This document shows positions 51,081-63,405 of a DNA stretch of 64,000 nucleotides, one piece after another. Source of the DNA: Trichopria drosophilae (lineage: Eukaryota; Arthropoda; Insecta; Hymenoptera; Diapriidae); assembly GCA_030407085.1 (NCBI GenBank), contig CM059587.1, positions 106,308,501-106,372,500 of the forward strand, in the 5' to 3' direction. Each line of letters starts with the position of its first letter. The first letter of the stretch is position 1. The notes beneath the pieces are model-generated. The model made no database searches. It was given only the letters and a program-made list of their open reading frames with translations, and had not been told where the DNA came from. Position numbers and translations under genes: made by a program.

Positions 51081-53510
51081 TATGAGTTTAACATAATAAT
51101 TATTAGAAATGTTATTACCTTCTTATGCAAATAACCAGTTCTCAAATGAGTCATGTAACTTGAGAATAAGTAAATCACTTTTTTTCATCATCAATTGATG
51201 AGGAAAATCAGCAAATGTATGACTAAAATACAATCAATGGGAACAATCATCTTTTATCGTGACGTTGAAAAAAGTTCTTTAGGGAGGAATGTCGTTATAA
51301 TGGCCTGGTTTGTAAGGATCATCATGATTAACTCAAAATGACGTCCACTGGAGAAACCAAGAATCACTCCAGTATTACTTGTTATTTTTGGCCATCTGAG
51401 AGTAAAAAACAGATACTCTATGATATAACTCACATATACTGATAATAAGGATAAGAATAAGTAGCATTAAAAATTAATTAGATTTTAAAATAAATATTGT
51501 TTTCTAATTATTTGAGGTATTATAAACAAAATGCCTGTAGGACAAATTTTATCGTTACTAATAATGTCTTGTTGAACATAATGTTTTACTATTACTGAAC
51601 TAAGCCCCTTTGAAAACATTCCATGTAGGATATCTATCCCAAAACTACAGAAAGTCAAACATTCAGTACTTGGCTTTTACAATAATACATCTTTGCAATA
51701 AGACTAGAAAGTAGGCAATATTGTAATCACTAGACTAAAAGAACATCAATTCTGCGTACCAAATCGGATGATTTTAATATTTTTTTTAAGACAGTATTAG
51801 TTCGATACGCATACGTACTGCAAATAGAAAATTAGTAATTACAATTTAGAAATAGCAACTAAGGGTGTTGGTAACTCCACAAATAAAAACAGGAATGAGC
51901 TCATTATTCCTATTTGGAATTTTGTAATGTATATACACGATAGGCCATTTTAATCGATGCACCAAAATATCTTGAACAATATTCGTTACAACAAGTTTTT
52001 ACTAACAAAAGCTGTTCAGGTTCAGGATAGTGAATACCTTTCTGTATTATTGATTGAGGATAATTTTTAAAGTTATTTATTTGGCGTGAATTAACTGATA
52101 ATTTTCTAGAATGACCTTCAGAAGGTAACACGTTGAAAAATTGTCGGGAAGCTGTTTTCTTTGAACTTTGATCGCGTAGTCATGAGGACTAACGATCTTG
52201 ACAAAGAGTCATGGTGACCACGTGGTTAACTTTTGAAGTCATTTTAAGGTCAAAGTGACCTCTTTTTAAATAATGAAAATTCTTAATATAATTAGTAAAA
52301 TTTTTGTTCGCACTGTTGCATTTGAGGTGCTTATTAATCTCCCTCGATTCAATATTAATACAGAAAAGGAGAGAGCGAACCCTTCGACCTTTGCGCTTGT
52401 CTTTCGGCATGAAAAAAAAATATGGCGCGTTGATGACAAACGTATATGCGGAATAGAATATTCAAAAATGTAATTTCTGTTTTATTGACTTAAAAATAAA
52501 CTTTATTACGCCAGTTCATCATCAAAAAATTCATATTAAACGTAAAATGAAGTGTTTTCTACTCTACATGACTTCAAAGCAATTCCGATTTTCGGATAAC
52601 AGTTTTGTTACCACCATAAACCATACTAATTCGCATAGATTCCCTTCAATTAATGTGCTCTTCAAAGTTGTGACCCTCTAGTAATAACGCAAATTAATGC
52701 ATCTGTCATTTGTATATAACACGTACTAATTAGCAAAAAATTTAGTTTCTCGAATATTTCGACTTTCATAAATAAATATTAAAGCTAAAAACAAACAAAC
52801 ATGAGTTGAGAAATTTATTTAATTAATTAATGGATAGAAACTGTTTTGTAAACATATGACCTTTTAAAAAAATTGCGATTTAAATTATGCACGTTTTTAT
52901 GAACAAAACCTAATATTTTCATCCACAGTCTATTCCAAAAGCATCATGAGGCGTTTCTACGTGTAAAAAGCTTGTTATCTAAGTTTTAAAAAATAATGGA
53001 CTTATGCAGTTTTGTGCACATCCCAGCTACGTTTCTCACAGATACTCGCACGGTTATCTTTCGCGAATTAGTGTCAATCGACAAGAATGCATACTAAACG
53101 TGCCGAAGACATTATGAAATTCGAATAAATCCAGAGTAGATTATCTCTCTTTTTTAATTGTCTTCTGAGAATATATAGTTTAGTAGCATCCTGTAAAAAA
53201 AAATAAATAAATATTATTCCTGACTATATTTTAATAATTTTTAAGCAAAATAATGAAGACGATAATCCGAAAAATATATACTCTCATTCAAGACAAATCA
53301 TCAAAAAATGAGACATAACTTAACTTAATACACTGAGCAACTGACGTCCTATATGATAGTCCATGGATTCGTATAAAGAACATCCACAGAAATTATATTT
53401 TATGTTAGTCTGGTATAACTAGACTACATTTACCATTGGAGGGTTGGTACCTGAAACGAAACGGGAGAAAAAAATGTTAGCTATCTACCCGACAATACAG
53501 CACCAACTTC

Positions 53511-53628
53511 GTAAGAATTGATAAAATATTAATGACTTTGTAAGAGCGGAGTAATATCTGTATTTTATTGATTTTTATTCTAAGACATTCCGTCTGTTCG
53601 TACCTTCGCTTTAACACTCCCTGTCAGT
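53511..53628 (+). promoter_or_regulatory. Conserved upstream block and TCAGT initiator, OR-7
   Basis: Same ordered segments as in OR-5, OR-6 and OR-8: AAATATTAATGAC, GCGGAGTAATATCTG, TATTTTATTGATTTTTATT, TAAGACATTCCGTCTGTTCG, TTTAACACTCCCTG. It ends with TCAGT at 53624-53628, 88 bp before the proposed start codon. Confidence 0.6.
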
Positions 53629-53715
53629 ACATTTTCATACTGCGATAGCTACAATCTCATTGACGTCATACATTGCTTTGAATGCTAATGTTTATTTAAC
53701 ATCCCGTTGCAGCAG

Positions 53716-56700
53716 ATGTATAGTTTGTATTTTCGAGATACTATCTACATTTTTGTATATTACAAGTTGTAAATATGGTAGTAATCGTAATTTTTTAGCT
53801 TTCGATTGGGCCATATGTGTAAGCCGAATCGGTCTAAACGCTTTTGGTATTTGGCCCGGAATTGTCGGTGGGACCAAATATAAGAGTTTTCGTCCAGTAT
53901 GGATGAACGTAATTTTGATGGTCACTATCATCGGTCCACAAATGTACGCTTTGAGTCGTGTAATTAATGAGCTGCCACTTGTTCTCGACAACATAATGAC
54001 GAGCGCTTCGACATTGCTTGGTTTCACTAAAATACTGCTTTTCTGGGTGAATGAAAGTGGTAATTTGTCAGTCTGTTATATACATCAACTACACTGAACA
54101 ACAATTTTGTGATACGACTAAACATGTGGTTGCTTGTTACCACATATCGAGCCACATATCGAGAAAATTAAACTGCGATAATTAAATTGACAAAGTATTG
54201 AATCGGTGTTCAATTGGAACAACTAATATGAAGTTGCATTGACAAAATATTTAGGTGCTAACCACAACCACACATTTAATCAACATTACTACATTTTTTT
54301 AATATATATTAAAATTTTTTCAATGTGTACGAACATTAAACATTTTTTAGAGCATTCTGCGGGCAAAGCATTAGGTACTCATTTTTTTTTAAATGCAATG
54401 TAAACTTTATTTACATCAAATATGGCATGAACAAACATTATATTCAAAATATGTTTTCCAATTGTTGAGGAAGTTTATTCTACTCAAAATTCATTTTGTG
54501 CACTCATTGCGTAATATAACACTATTTTTACACGTCATTAAAACTTAATTTGAAAAATCTAAAAACATAAAAATTTTAATTCGCTTTGGATACTAATCAA
54601 CTTGATATGTGGTGTTTTTTGTTCGATACCTACTCAAATACATAGTAACAAATAAATGTAGAATGAATAAGAAAAAATTAGACGAAATACACAAAAAAAG
54701 ATCTTAAAATTAATCTAAATATTATTGTGATAAATCAATATAAAATCAATTCTTGTTTGCGAAATGTAATATGAGCATGGCATATAAAAATTGTTTTGAA
54801 TCCATTTTACAATTTTGATATATATTTGACAAATTTTGTATTTTATTTGTTAGCATTGTATAGTTATTTGTGGAAGTACTATCTACACTGGGGAAAATGT
54901 CAATAGTAAATAATTTTTCTAGTTACACGAAAACAATTAAATAGTTGGAACTGCTAACTAGATAGTATAATAAGATAGTGCCATGGTGTCTAGTTAATTG
55001 TACTGTTTAATTAATGACCTCAACAAATTAGGTAGCCGCCTGCCAGTTAAATAGTAAAACCGACTATAGAACGTAATTTTGCCATACGATTTAGATAGTA
55101 AAACCAGCTAATTATTTTTTCCGCGTATACAATTATAAAACTGAAGAATTAAATAACTTTTTTTTATTTGTCCTTTGTATTTTAAATTAACCGCTTGTCT
55201 TGGGAACTTGACAACGATGTAACAAAACCTGTCACAATTTCTTATTCATTTATTTCAAAAGATGGGATGCAACGCTTTTTATGTGGTTCTATACTTGGAA
55301 TTTGTATTTTTTCTAATTTAAAGATTAATCTATTTTAAGGGTATGTAAATTAAAATATTCGTCTCTCAAAACATTTAAAAGTGATAATTTTTCGATTCTG
55401 AAGTAATGAATTTTCCATATGTTAGAAATTCGAAACAGTTGCATTTCATTAACAATGTGCAATTTCTATCTTAATAAAATTTTAAATTACCAAGCATCTA
55501 CTTTCCGGTTTTACAGTAACTTACAATTATATAATTGTTATACTTTGATAGATTAAAAGATTTACTTGCCTTAAGAAAATATGTTTTTATTTTTAACAAA
55601 TGTTTCTTCCTTTTAATACAACTGTAAGATAAAGTAAGTCAGATACCTACGTCAAGTGAACATTTACTCGCGAATATTCAAATAAATATTTATTTTAAAT
55701 TACAACATTTGTTTGTAATATTATGAAAGCAGATGCGCAATTATTAGCTGCTGCTACATATTACTATTTATATGTCTAGAATCGGTGGAAATATTTTAGT
55801 CATAGTTAGAAATAATACCAATTAATTGTATTCAAGAGATTATAAAAATGTCTCAAAATTCAAGTCTGATCTCTTTGCACGTCTGTAATTCTTCAGTTGA
55901 ATGATATTTATTTAAAACAGAAAATCCTTACTATCCTTTAACGAACGTTACTAAATGTTGCCTTTTTATTTTGATTCTTACTCGTAAATTATAAATTTTT
56001 AATACAGAGCTAAAACCAGTCGTGGAATCAATGGCAGCTGATTGGAGACAATCCAGGATTTCTTCAGAACGCGAAGTAATGATCAGAGAAGGAAGACGTG
56101 GACGTCTATTATCCATTTCATGTTATACTCTTATGACGGTTGCCATGTGCGGTCTTAATATTCTCCCATTTTTTGGTTTGAGCTTTCGAAAAATTTCAAA
56201 TGTTACAGACATTGAAGGCCATTTGTTTCCTGTGCAATCCTATTATCCTTATGAGTACACGAACTGGCCGAAATACGAGATAACTTATTTAACTCAAGTG
56301 ATGGGAGTCTCGTATTTCGGTTATAGTTTCACGGTACTCGACACATTTTTTGTGGTTCTAATTTTTCACGTGTGTGGACAACTGGAAATATTTGGGATGC
56401 GACTACAAAGGTTTACCGTAGAACAATGGAAAAAGTGGATAATGATGGGAAATGTAAACTATCATTACCGAAAATGGCTCAAGGAGGTTGTTGAAACACA
56501 AATCCATCTTATTTGGTAAGTTGCGAGATCATATTCATGTTTAATCATTTCAACTTTTATTATACTTTGACTTCCAATTTTAATGCTGATTTTTTTTAGT
56601 TTACGTGAAATGTGAACATATCATTTACCTTGCAGTCGGTTTTGAAATATTATATAGTTGCAGGCGTAAATCTATATTGAATAAAACTATTTATAGAATC

Positions 56701-57486
56701 TCATCTTTACACTACAGGTACACAGGAATGCTATAAGGCGCATCGGAATAGTAGTTTAACTAACCAATCACTAACTCTGCATTCATCAGCTCATTACATT
56801 ATCATAGATTAAATTGTCTAATATTATAATATTACAAAAATTAGCTTATAGTATTTAATGATTGTTAAGGATTGCGAACAAGATTGAAAGTACCTACAAC
56901 ATGGTAATATTCTTGCAATTAATTTTTATTTCCATAACAATCGGCTGCCTAGGTCTTCAAGTCTTAAATGTAAGTTAAAGTAATGTAATAAGTTATTTAA
57001 GTAATGTTAATATGTACCTACTCAGGAACAACATTGTTTTCGATTATGATAACAGTAACGGATGTTTCGTTAAATAATGTCCTGGAAAGAATAAATCAAT
57101 TGTAATACTTAAAATACTTGCAATTTTTTATTATTTCCTCTGCTTAGACAAAGGTAATTTGTGCATTCTGTACAGGTATTCCAGAATGACAATGATACGC
57201 AGACAACCGCTTTGCAGTTAATTTTTCGTCTGGGCACTTTTTTTGACTGCGCATTACATGCATTTATTTACTGTTTAGCTGGTGAACGACTTGCTAAAAA
57301 CGTACGTATAAATGCTGCAGCTTTTATCATTTGACGTGTACATTAATTGCAGAAAAAATGTTTCATACGAAGCAATGATCCGCGAATGTATACGTATTCA
57401 TATTTTAATACAGAGTTTTTGGTATTAAGAAGCCATACGATTTTAAATATAAAGGTTTATTTATTAATCAACGAATTCATTGCAAT

Positions 57487-57566
<80 letters not shown>

Positions 57567-60500
57567 GTAAATTCCGTGAAGATATGTTATGATAATAAAT
57601 TGTAAAAAGTTATATTACTAGCAGATTAACAATTATAAATATATATGTCACATTGGTTTTCAGTAAGAAATTTATTATAATGTTTACTAAAAATATGGGT
57701 GACTTTTTGTATAAAAAAAGTATGGATAAATGATGGCGTGCACGGAAAAAATAAATGGTTGAAATTGCTATGTTTAAGTAATAAAATGTGAACCAGACTC
57801 TTTTGCACATACCCTTACTACTTTCGTAGTTGTTCTTACTATTTCAATAGTAAAGCCAACCACTTATATATGACACGCTGATAGCAAAAACGGGCTAAAC
57901 ATACGTCGCGAGAAAAAATGGGTTATTATTCTGTTCGCGAGCAAAAACGAAACAAATTATAGGCTGTGGGCAAAAGTGACTTACACAATTGTGAGAGCAA
58001 AAATGACTTAAAATATTCTTCAGGACAAAAACGAATTAGAAATTTAAGTAATTCTTGCCCGCTCGGAAATTATAAGTCACTTTTACCCGCAAAGAAATTT
58101 TAACTTATTTTTGCTGGTGTTGTAATTTTGTATTCAAACTTGTTCGCTTTGATATCGCAATTTTTAAACTTTTGGGATTCTTTTAAAAATATACAAATGA
58201 TTTAAAATTTTAATCTTTATTTGCGTTAATTCCCTGATTACATTATTATACTTCTTATGTTAATTCTATAATAAACGTATTGAATTTGGTATGTTTCTAC
58301 ATTGCTTAATTCTCGGAATTTTTGAAAGAGACGTGTATAATTGATATTCATTGTCATTGACTTATTGTTTTCATCAATTTTTTATTGCAGCGGCACAATT
58401 AAGTATTGAGAGGCATATTATTTGCAGAATATACGCCCCCTTATCACTGTTCGACGCTGATTTTACCTTTGACAAGCAAAGTATCATATCCGAACTGTTT
58501 TTTGGTGCTGAAAACACTCGCAGAATTTTCTTATTCCGTCGCATTTTTGAGAAAAGTGAGGTTAAATGTATCGAAATTAGCATTTTCTGCCATGTTTGGA
58601 TTAATTTTAGAGCACAAGAGATCTTTTACAAGCGAAGTATCATATCCGACGTGTTTTTTGTCATATCGCGAGAAGAATTTTCTGTTACGTCACATTTTCG
58701 AGATTAGACGCTACGAGCAAAAATGTATAAAAATATTATGAAGATAAAAATTACATATATAAAATATTCTTTTGGGCAAAACCGAATTAAAAATGTATAT
58801 CATTTTTGCTGGCGCTGAAATTATAATTCGTTTTTGCTCGCGCTATTATTTTATATTATTGAACTTGAACGGTCGTGCTTAATAATCGTTTTAATATATC
58901 ACTTTATATTGTCAATTGTCATCAACTTTGCAATTACTTTGAGTTAGGCCATCCTTATAATATGGCTGTAAACGACTGGTGGAAGGGCTTTAAATAAAAG
59001 TCTCGATTTGATCGGTTGACAATTAATGGTTTAAATTTATTCCGATCGCGCGGTGACGACTCGATCGCGACGCGCTTCCTAAACCGTCGACGTCCGAAAA
59101 CATACTGAAAAAACCGATCGTCACTTTTTCACATCACTTTATCGAGCATTTAAATGGACTAAATCATCATGTTACTAATCGATATTATAATATTCGAAAT
59201 ACAAATAATCATATCGAAATCGTCACCATTTTGAAGAGCCTTTTACATAATTTACCTAACAGGCCTGCTTCATTTTGAGAGGTACCCCCATTCGGGTGTG
59301 CAATGGCGTAGGGAAAACCACCTCTGTGGGAAAAAACCTACGCCGGGTACCGCAGTCGATAAAACATCGATTCTGTCCGTAACAATGGCCTTTCTCATTG
59401 CTAAGCTTCGCAAGCTTGTCTCAAAAGATTCAAACTTACGAGTAAGAGATAAAAGATGACAGAATCTCTGCACGCTAGTGTACATACAAAAATAGTTCCC
59501 TCAAGTGCATACGTATATGCAAGCAGATACATGCACATATACACAAATATCTACACAAAGTGTATTTTTTTAAATGTGAATTTAAAGCAAATTGAATGTT
59601 TAAGAATTATATATAAATTCAATTTAGGGAGCTCAGGTATCCTTTCAGAATATGAATAACTGATGCGAATACTTTCAGATCGCTGAATTCAAAGTCAAAT
59701 GTAAGAAATAAATAAAACTTTGTTATTTTCATAATTGAGTTGTATTTCGATTTCAATTATAAAAATGTCATATTTTAACAACATTCCTAAATAAATAGAA
59801 TCGTGTTTACATATGATGTACTCGTAACTCCCGTTTCCTATAAACAAAACAATAAGAGTCACTTTGTGTAGATATTATTCGAATTAATACAATAACGGGT
59901 TAACTTTTGGAAATTGGCAATAGTGACTTAATTTCAGCTAACGGGTAAAAATGGTTTACTTTTTAAGATGCGAGGAAAAGTGGGTTAAATTTTCCATAAG
60001 AGCAAAAGTGAATTATAATTTCAATCCATTTTTGCCCTGAATATTATATAAGTCATTTTTGCCCGCGGAGATTATTTAATTCATTTTTCCGCATTGATAA
60101 AGTTAATTCACTTTTGCCCGCGTTATATTTTTGACCCATTTTTATTCTCAGCGTGTCATATACAACATCTGGTCTGCGTTATTCTACTTAAGTAGTAGTT
60201 CCAAACGTCTATTTTCTCCGTGTAGAATATAATATAATTTACAGAAATAGTTTTCCCGTGCCCTTTAGTAGTTCAACAATTTTTGAAGATTGCATGTGGA
60301 AAGAACAATAATGAATGCAGATGATTAAAATGATTATAATGGTGGAATATAGGAAATATATAATTGCGGTTTCTCTTAATCAAACATTGGTAATATTTAT
60401 ATTAATTATATACGTTTAAAATAATAAATGTAAGTAATGACAAACAATATAAACGTGTACAAATATTAATTGAAATGTCGTATAATAATTAACAATATTT

Positions 60501-62426
60501 AAAAACTATTTAAACAAATAATAATAGTATTATCGGTCAATTTACGTTACTATGCACGTAAACTTGATTATCATCGATAAAACCACAATGACGATTAATA
60601 AAAATTCTATTAGTTTCTTACGTTCAATGTTTATATTTTTTTCTTATTTCAGAGTGAAGATTTGGCGTTCCGGTTATACAGTTGCAAGTGGTATTTATTC
60701 CCTAGGAAAGTTCAGACAGATATATTACTAATTATTCGACGATCAAAGGAACCCCTTAGAATTACTGCAGGAAAATTTCTTCTCCTTTCCTTACGGTCTT
60801 TCAGCAAGGTTAGTAATTTAAATCAGAGGATGTAAAATAACAATGTTTCCAATACAAAATTATATTTTGTGATATTTGCTGCACTAATTGATTATTATTA
60901 TTGATTAGCATATTGAAAAGAAACCAATTTACAACCTGCAAAATAATCACCATTTTCTGAGTAATTACACTGCCCAACAAAAATTTGAGAATTTCAGGTT
61001 GCATTTTAAGTAAGAGTCGATTCAGGTAGGATTTAAACGGGTGGAAAAATTTTAGACAGTAAAATAAAAATGCCATGAGTCTTACATCTTTTTTTTAATT
61101 TGTCACAGTCTTTACCACTGTAACAGGTCACAATTAATGAAATGCATACACAACAAGTGATCTCGATTGTTATCATAACATCAATTAACATAAGTAATAT
61201 TGCAGTAGAATATTTTTCGGAAGTAATGGACGATTCAAAATGGCCTCGTAATGAAACAAATGTATTCAAAATTATTAATTCCATGCAATAGAGATCACAG
61301 AACATTCTTTTTTTTTATTATAGGGATGATATAGATATTCATCTTATTACATACCACTTAAGATTATAATAACTTCGAGACGATAAATGGAAAATGGCGG
61401 ATCTGAAACGGCCACCGTGTATACCGTGCATCTCCTACATGTAACTGTCAATTATGAATATCATACAAAGTCGGACCTGACAAGATCAAAATGGCCGCCG
61501 GTACACATCACCAATATGAACCTAAAAAATTTTCTTTTTTTTTTGTATTTTCGAAGACTAATTTAATTTTGAGGAATAATTTTGAATTCGGCCATTGCTT
61601 CTAAAAAATGTATTGGCATATTATTTATTGTTCAATAATCGGAATAACTTTTTATTATGCATTTTATTGATTATAACCTGTTTCAGTAGTGACATTCGTG
61701 AAGATTTAAAGAAAAAGACTTAAAAATCATTTTTATTTTATTTTGCAAAACTTTTCTATTAAAAAAAATAGTTTTTTGCAATTTTCTCACCAGAAATCTA
61801 TAGCTCACACTTGAAAATAATACGAATGACAGCTTCAGAAATAAAAAAAAAAATCTTTTGACTCGATAAATTGAGCGGATGTTGATATACATAGTTCTCA
61901 TTTTGGGTAAAAAGGGGTGAAGATAACTTGTTCACTTGGAGAAATATGATATCATTATTTTTATATTTTTATATTTACATTTATATCAATTTATAAATAC
62001 GAATAAAATAGTAGACACCACGATGCTTCATGAACTATGAAAATGTAATAAATTTATTTAAAAGAAAAAGCTACTTTTGGCATCATGTGCAAACGAACTA
62101 GTTTGATTTTATAATTTTCTATTGCTTTATATTAATCGTCCGCTGTATTTTCATAAAAATGGTAAGAATTTATTAAAACAACAAAAAAGTTGAATTCATA
62201 ATATATATGTAGGATCATGTTTTTATGGTACTGATCAGGTAATGAGGACGGAAAATGTATCCCTAATTTTGAAATATAATATTTTAAGTTCTAGAAATAT
62301 GTGAACAGATTATATATTTCAAATAAAATACGACCAATATAAAGATAACATTTATATCTTACTTTCCAGATTTTAAATACTTCCGCCGGGTACATATCCA
62401 TGGTAATTGCAGTCAACTCCGAATAA
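53716..62426 (+). CDS. OR-7: odorant receptor, 7tm_6 family, 7 exons
   Basis: Coding exons are 53716-53722, 53799-54059, 56008-56515, 56870-56969, 57176-57301, 60653-60808 and 62370-62426, giving 1215 nt and 404 residues, stop TAA. Exon 2 reads TFDWAICVSRIGLNAFGIWP. Exon 3 has SMAADWRQSR, GRRGRLLSIS, SNVTDIEGHLFPVQ, YPYEYTNWP and FHVCGQLEIFGMRLQ. Exon 6 ends RITAGKFLLLSLRSFSK and exon 7 is ILNTSAGYISMVIAVNSE. No in-frame ATG exists in the unspliced sequence before exon 2, so an upstream start exon is required. ATGTATA with donor GTTTGT is the candidate that matches OR-5, OR-6 and OR-8 in phase and place. It is the longest gene here (8.7 kb), because intron 5 (3.35 kb) contains a transposon nested in a MITE plus an (AT)n tract. 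Expected to be an Orco-dependent odorant-gated channel subunit. Confidence 0.93.
54885..55126. mobile_element. MITE with GGAAAAAAT-type ends in OR-7 intron 2
   Basis: ACACTGGGGAAAATG at the left pairs loosely with ATTATTTTTTCCGCGT at the right. The interior is built from repeated TAGTTAAATAGT- and GATAGTAAAACC-like pieces in both orientations. About 240 bp, no ORF. The ends resemble those of the MITE split at 57741 and 60222. Confidence 0.55.
57489..57565. repeat. (AT)n microsatellite
   Basis: An uninterrupted 77-bp alternating AT tract in OR-7 intron 5. Confidence 0.95.
57741..60222. mobile_element. MITE split by a later insertion, OR-7 intron 5
   Basis: The outer ends CACGGAAAAAATAAATGG (57741) and, read inverted, CACGGAGAAAATAGACG (60222) are the termini of a MITE of about 190 bp. 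Its two halves, 57741-57870 and 60159-60222, are separated by the element at 57871-60158. Both halves carry AGTAGT- or AAGTAAT-like repeats typical of the family. Confidence 0.65.
57871..60158. mobile_element. 2.3 kb TA-flanked element nested in a MITE
   Basis: Terminal inverted repeats TGACACGCTGAKARCAAAAA, with TA immediately outside each end. The first and last ~250 bp are filled with subterminal units of the form GCAAAAATGACTTA or GGCAAAAGTGAATTA, direct on one side and mostly inverted on the other, a layout usual for transposase-binding arrays. The centre (about 58900-59640) includes GC-richer DNA. The ORFs there have no transposase motif I recognise. A non-autonomous DNA transposon, probably of the TA-targeting group. 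Confidence 0.78.
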
Positions 62427-62524
62427 ATTTGCACCTATTGTAGAATGTGATGAACGGTGCTCATCCAAATTTTATATATAAATATAAATACTATATTGTA
62501 AAAAAATATTATAGATTGTATAAA

Positions 62525-62530
62525 AATAAA
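62525..62530 (+). terminator. AATAAA poly(A) signal, OR-7
   Basis: Canonical AATAAA 99 bp after the OR-7 stop codon. Confidence 0.5.
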
Positions 62531-63230
62531 GTTATACAAAAAGATGACGTTACACAAAATTATATTATTTATTAACATTCTCGACAAATGTGAGTATTGC
62601 GCCATCTAAGACGACCGCAGCTCTCGCGATGGTACTCACCTGCACCCGGATAAGCTCCCTGAGAGCTTCTGGGACACCTGGATCAAGGTGGAGGGCAGAG
62701 GGTAAAAAAAGAATAAAATTATATTTTTCAAGAATTGATTTGTGAATTCCAAACTATTGCATTATTATTGTCATATTAGTACAACATTTCACGTACTTTA
62801 CTATTCAAACATCTTTAGAAATATATTACACATTTAATACTTATTATTTGTAAGTGATTACAAAATAATAAACTCCAAAATCATCGAAATAACTCCGTTA
62901 AAAAATTGTTACACAGAAAGACTTACAACTCTTCTCTAAAATAATTTAGTAACCTTATTAGGTGCAGAAATTACTAAGAATATTCAAGATAAATGTTTAT
63001 TTATCAACAAATTTAAAACCAAAAAATGAACTAAGCAAATAACTGATAAGAACTGAAACAATGTTGGTCTCTTAGTATACGGTTTCAACCCTACATTGTT
63101 TTTTATCAATCTGGTGTCTTGACAAAGTATATGCTCTTCATGAAACCAAGGTAATTTGAAATAAATGGCAAAAATCTGAAATAAGAAGAAACAACTCCAA
63201 CTATACTCTTGAAAATTGTGCACCGACTTC

Positions 63231-63356
63231 CTTAGAACGAATAGAATATTGATAATGGTTAAAGTACGAAACAATCGCTATGCCTATTGATTTTTATTGT
63301 AAGGCATTTCGCCTTGTCATAAGACATTTCTGCCTCCTTCAACCATTGTAGTCAGT
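63231..63356 (+). promoter_or_regulatory. Conserved upstream block and TCAGT initiator, OR-8
   Basis: Shared segments are AGAATATTGATAA, TACGAAACAATC, CTATTGATTTTTATTGTAAG and GCATTTCGCC. The last part has diverged more, but TCAGT (63352-63356) is kept 50 bp before the proposed start codon. Confidence 0.55.
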
Positions 63357-63405
63357 CTGTGTTTTTAAGTTGTGACAGCTGCAGTCTCAATGCTTTTATA
63401 ACGGG

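Larger units (their letters stand above)
50988..53715. other. Intergenic OR-6/OR-7
   Basis: AT-rich spacer with an AATAAA at 51075-51080 for OR-6 and the OR-7 upstream block at 53511-53628. No gene or OR relic recognised in between; the short ORFs lack known motifs. Confidence 0.6.
62427..63405. other. Intergenic OR-7/OR-8
   Basis: Short spacer with AATAAA at 62525-62530, a GC-richer patch at 62600-62702 and the OR-8 upstream block at 63231-63356. Confidence 0.6.

Noticed and set aside
53692..54027. 111-codon minus-strand ORF, with similar ones at 29375-29656, 44577-44783 and 63352-63831
   Set aside because: All lie exactly antisense to OR exon 2 and recur because the sense codons are conserved; they have no independent features.
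57347..57592. ORF rich in alternating Ile-Tyr
   Set aside because: It is the translation of the (AT)n microsatellite.
58351..58741. Overlapping 111-118-codon + strand ORFs
   Set aside because: They lie in the nested transposon and span its repeated units; no transposase motif.
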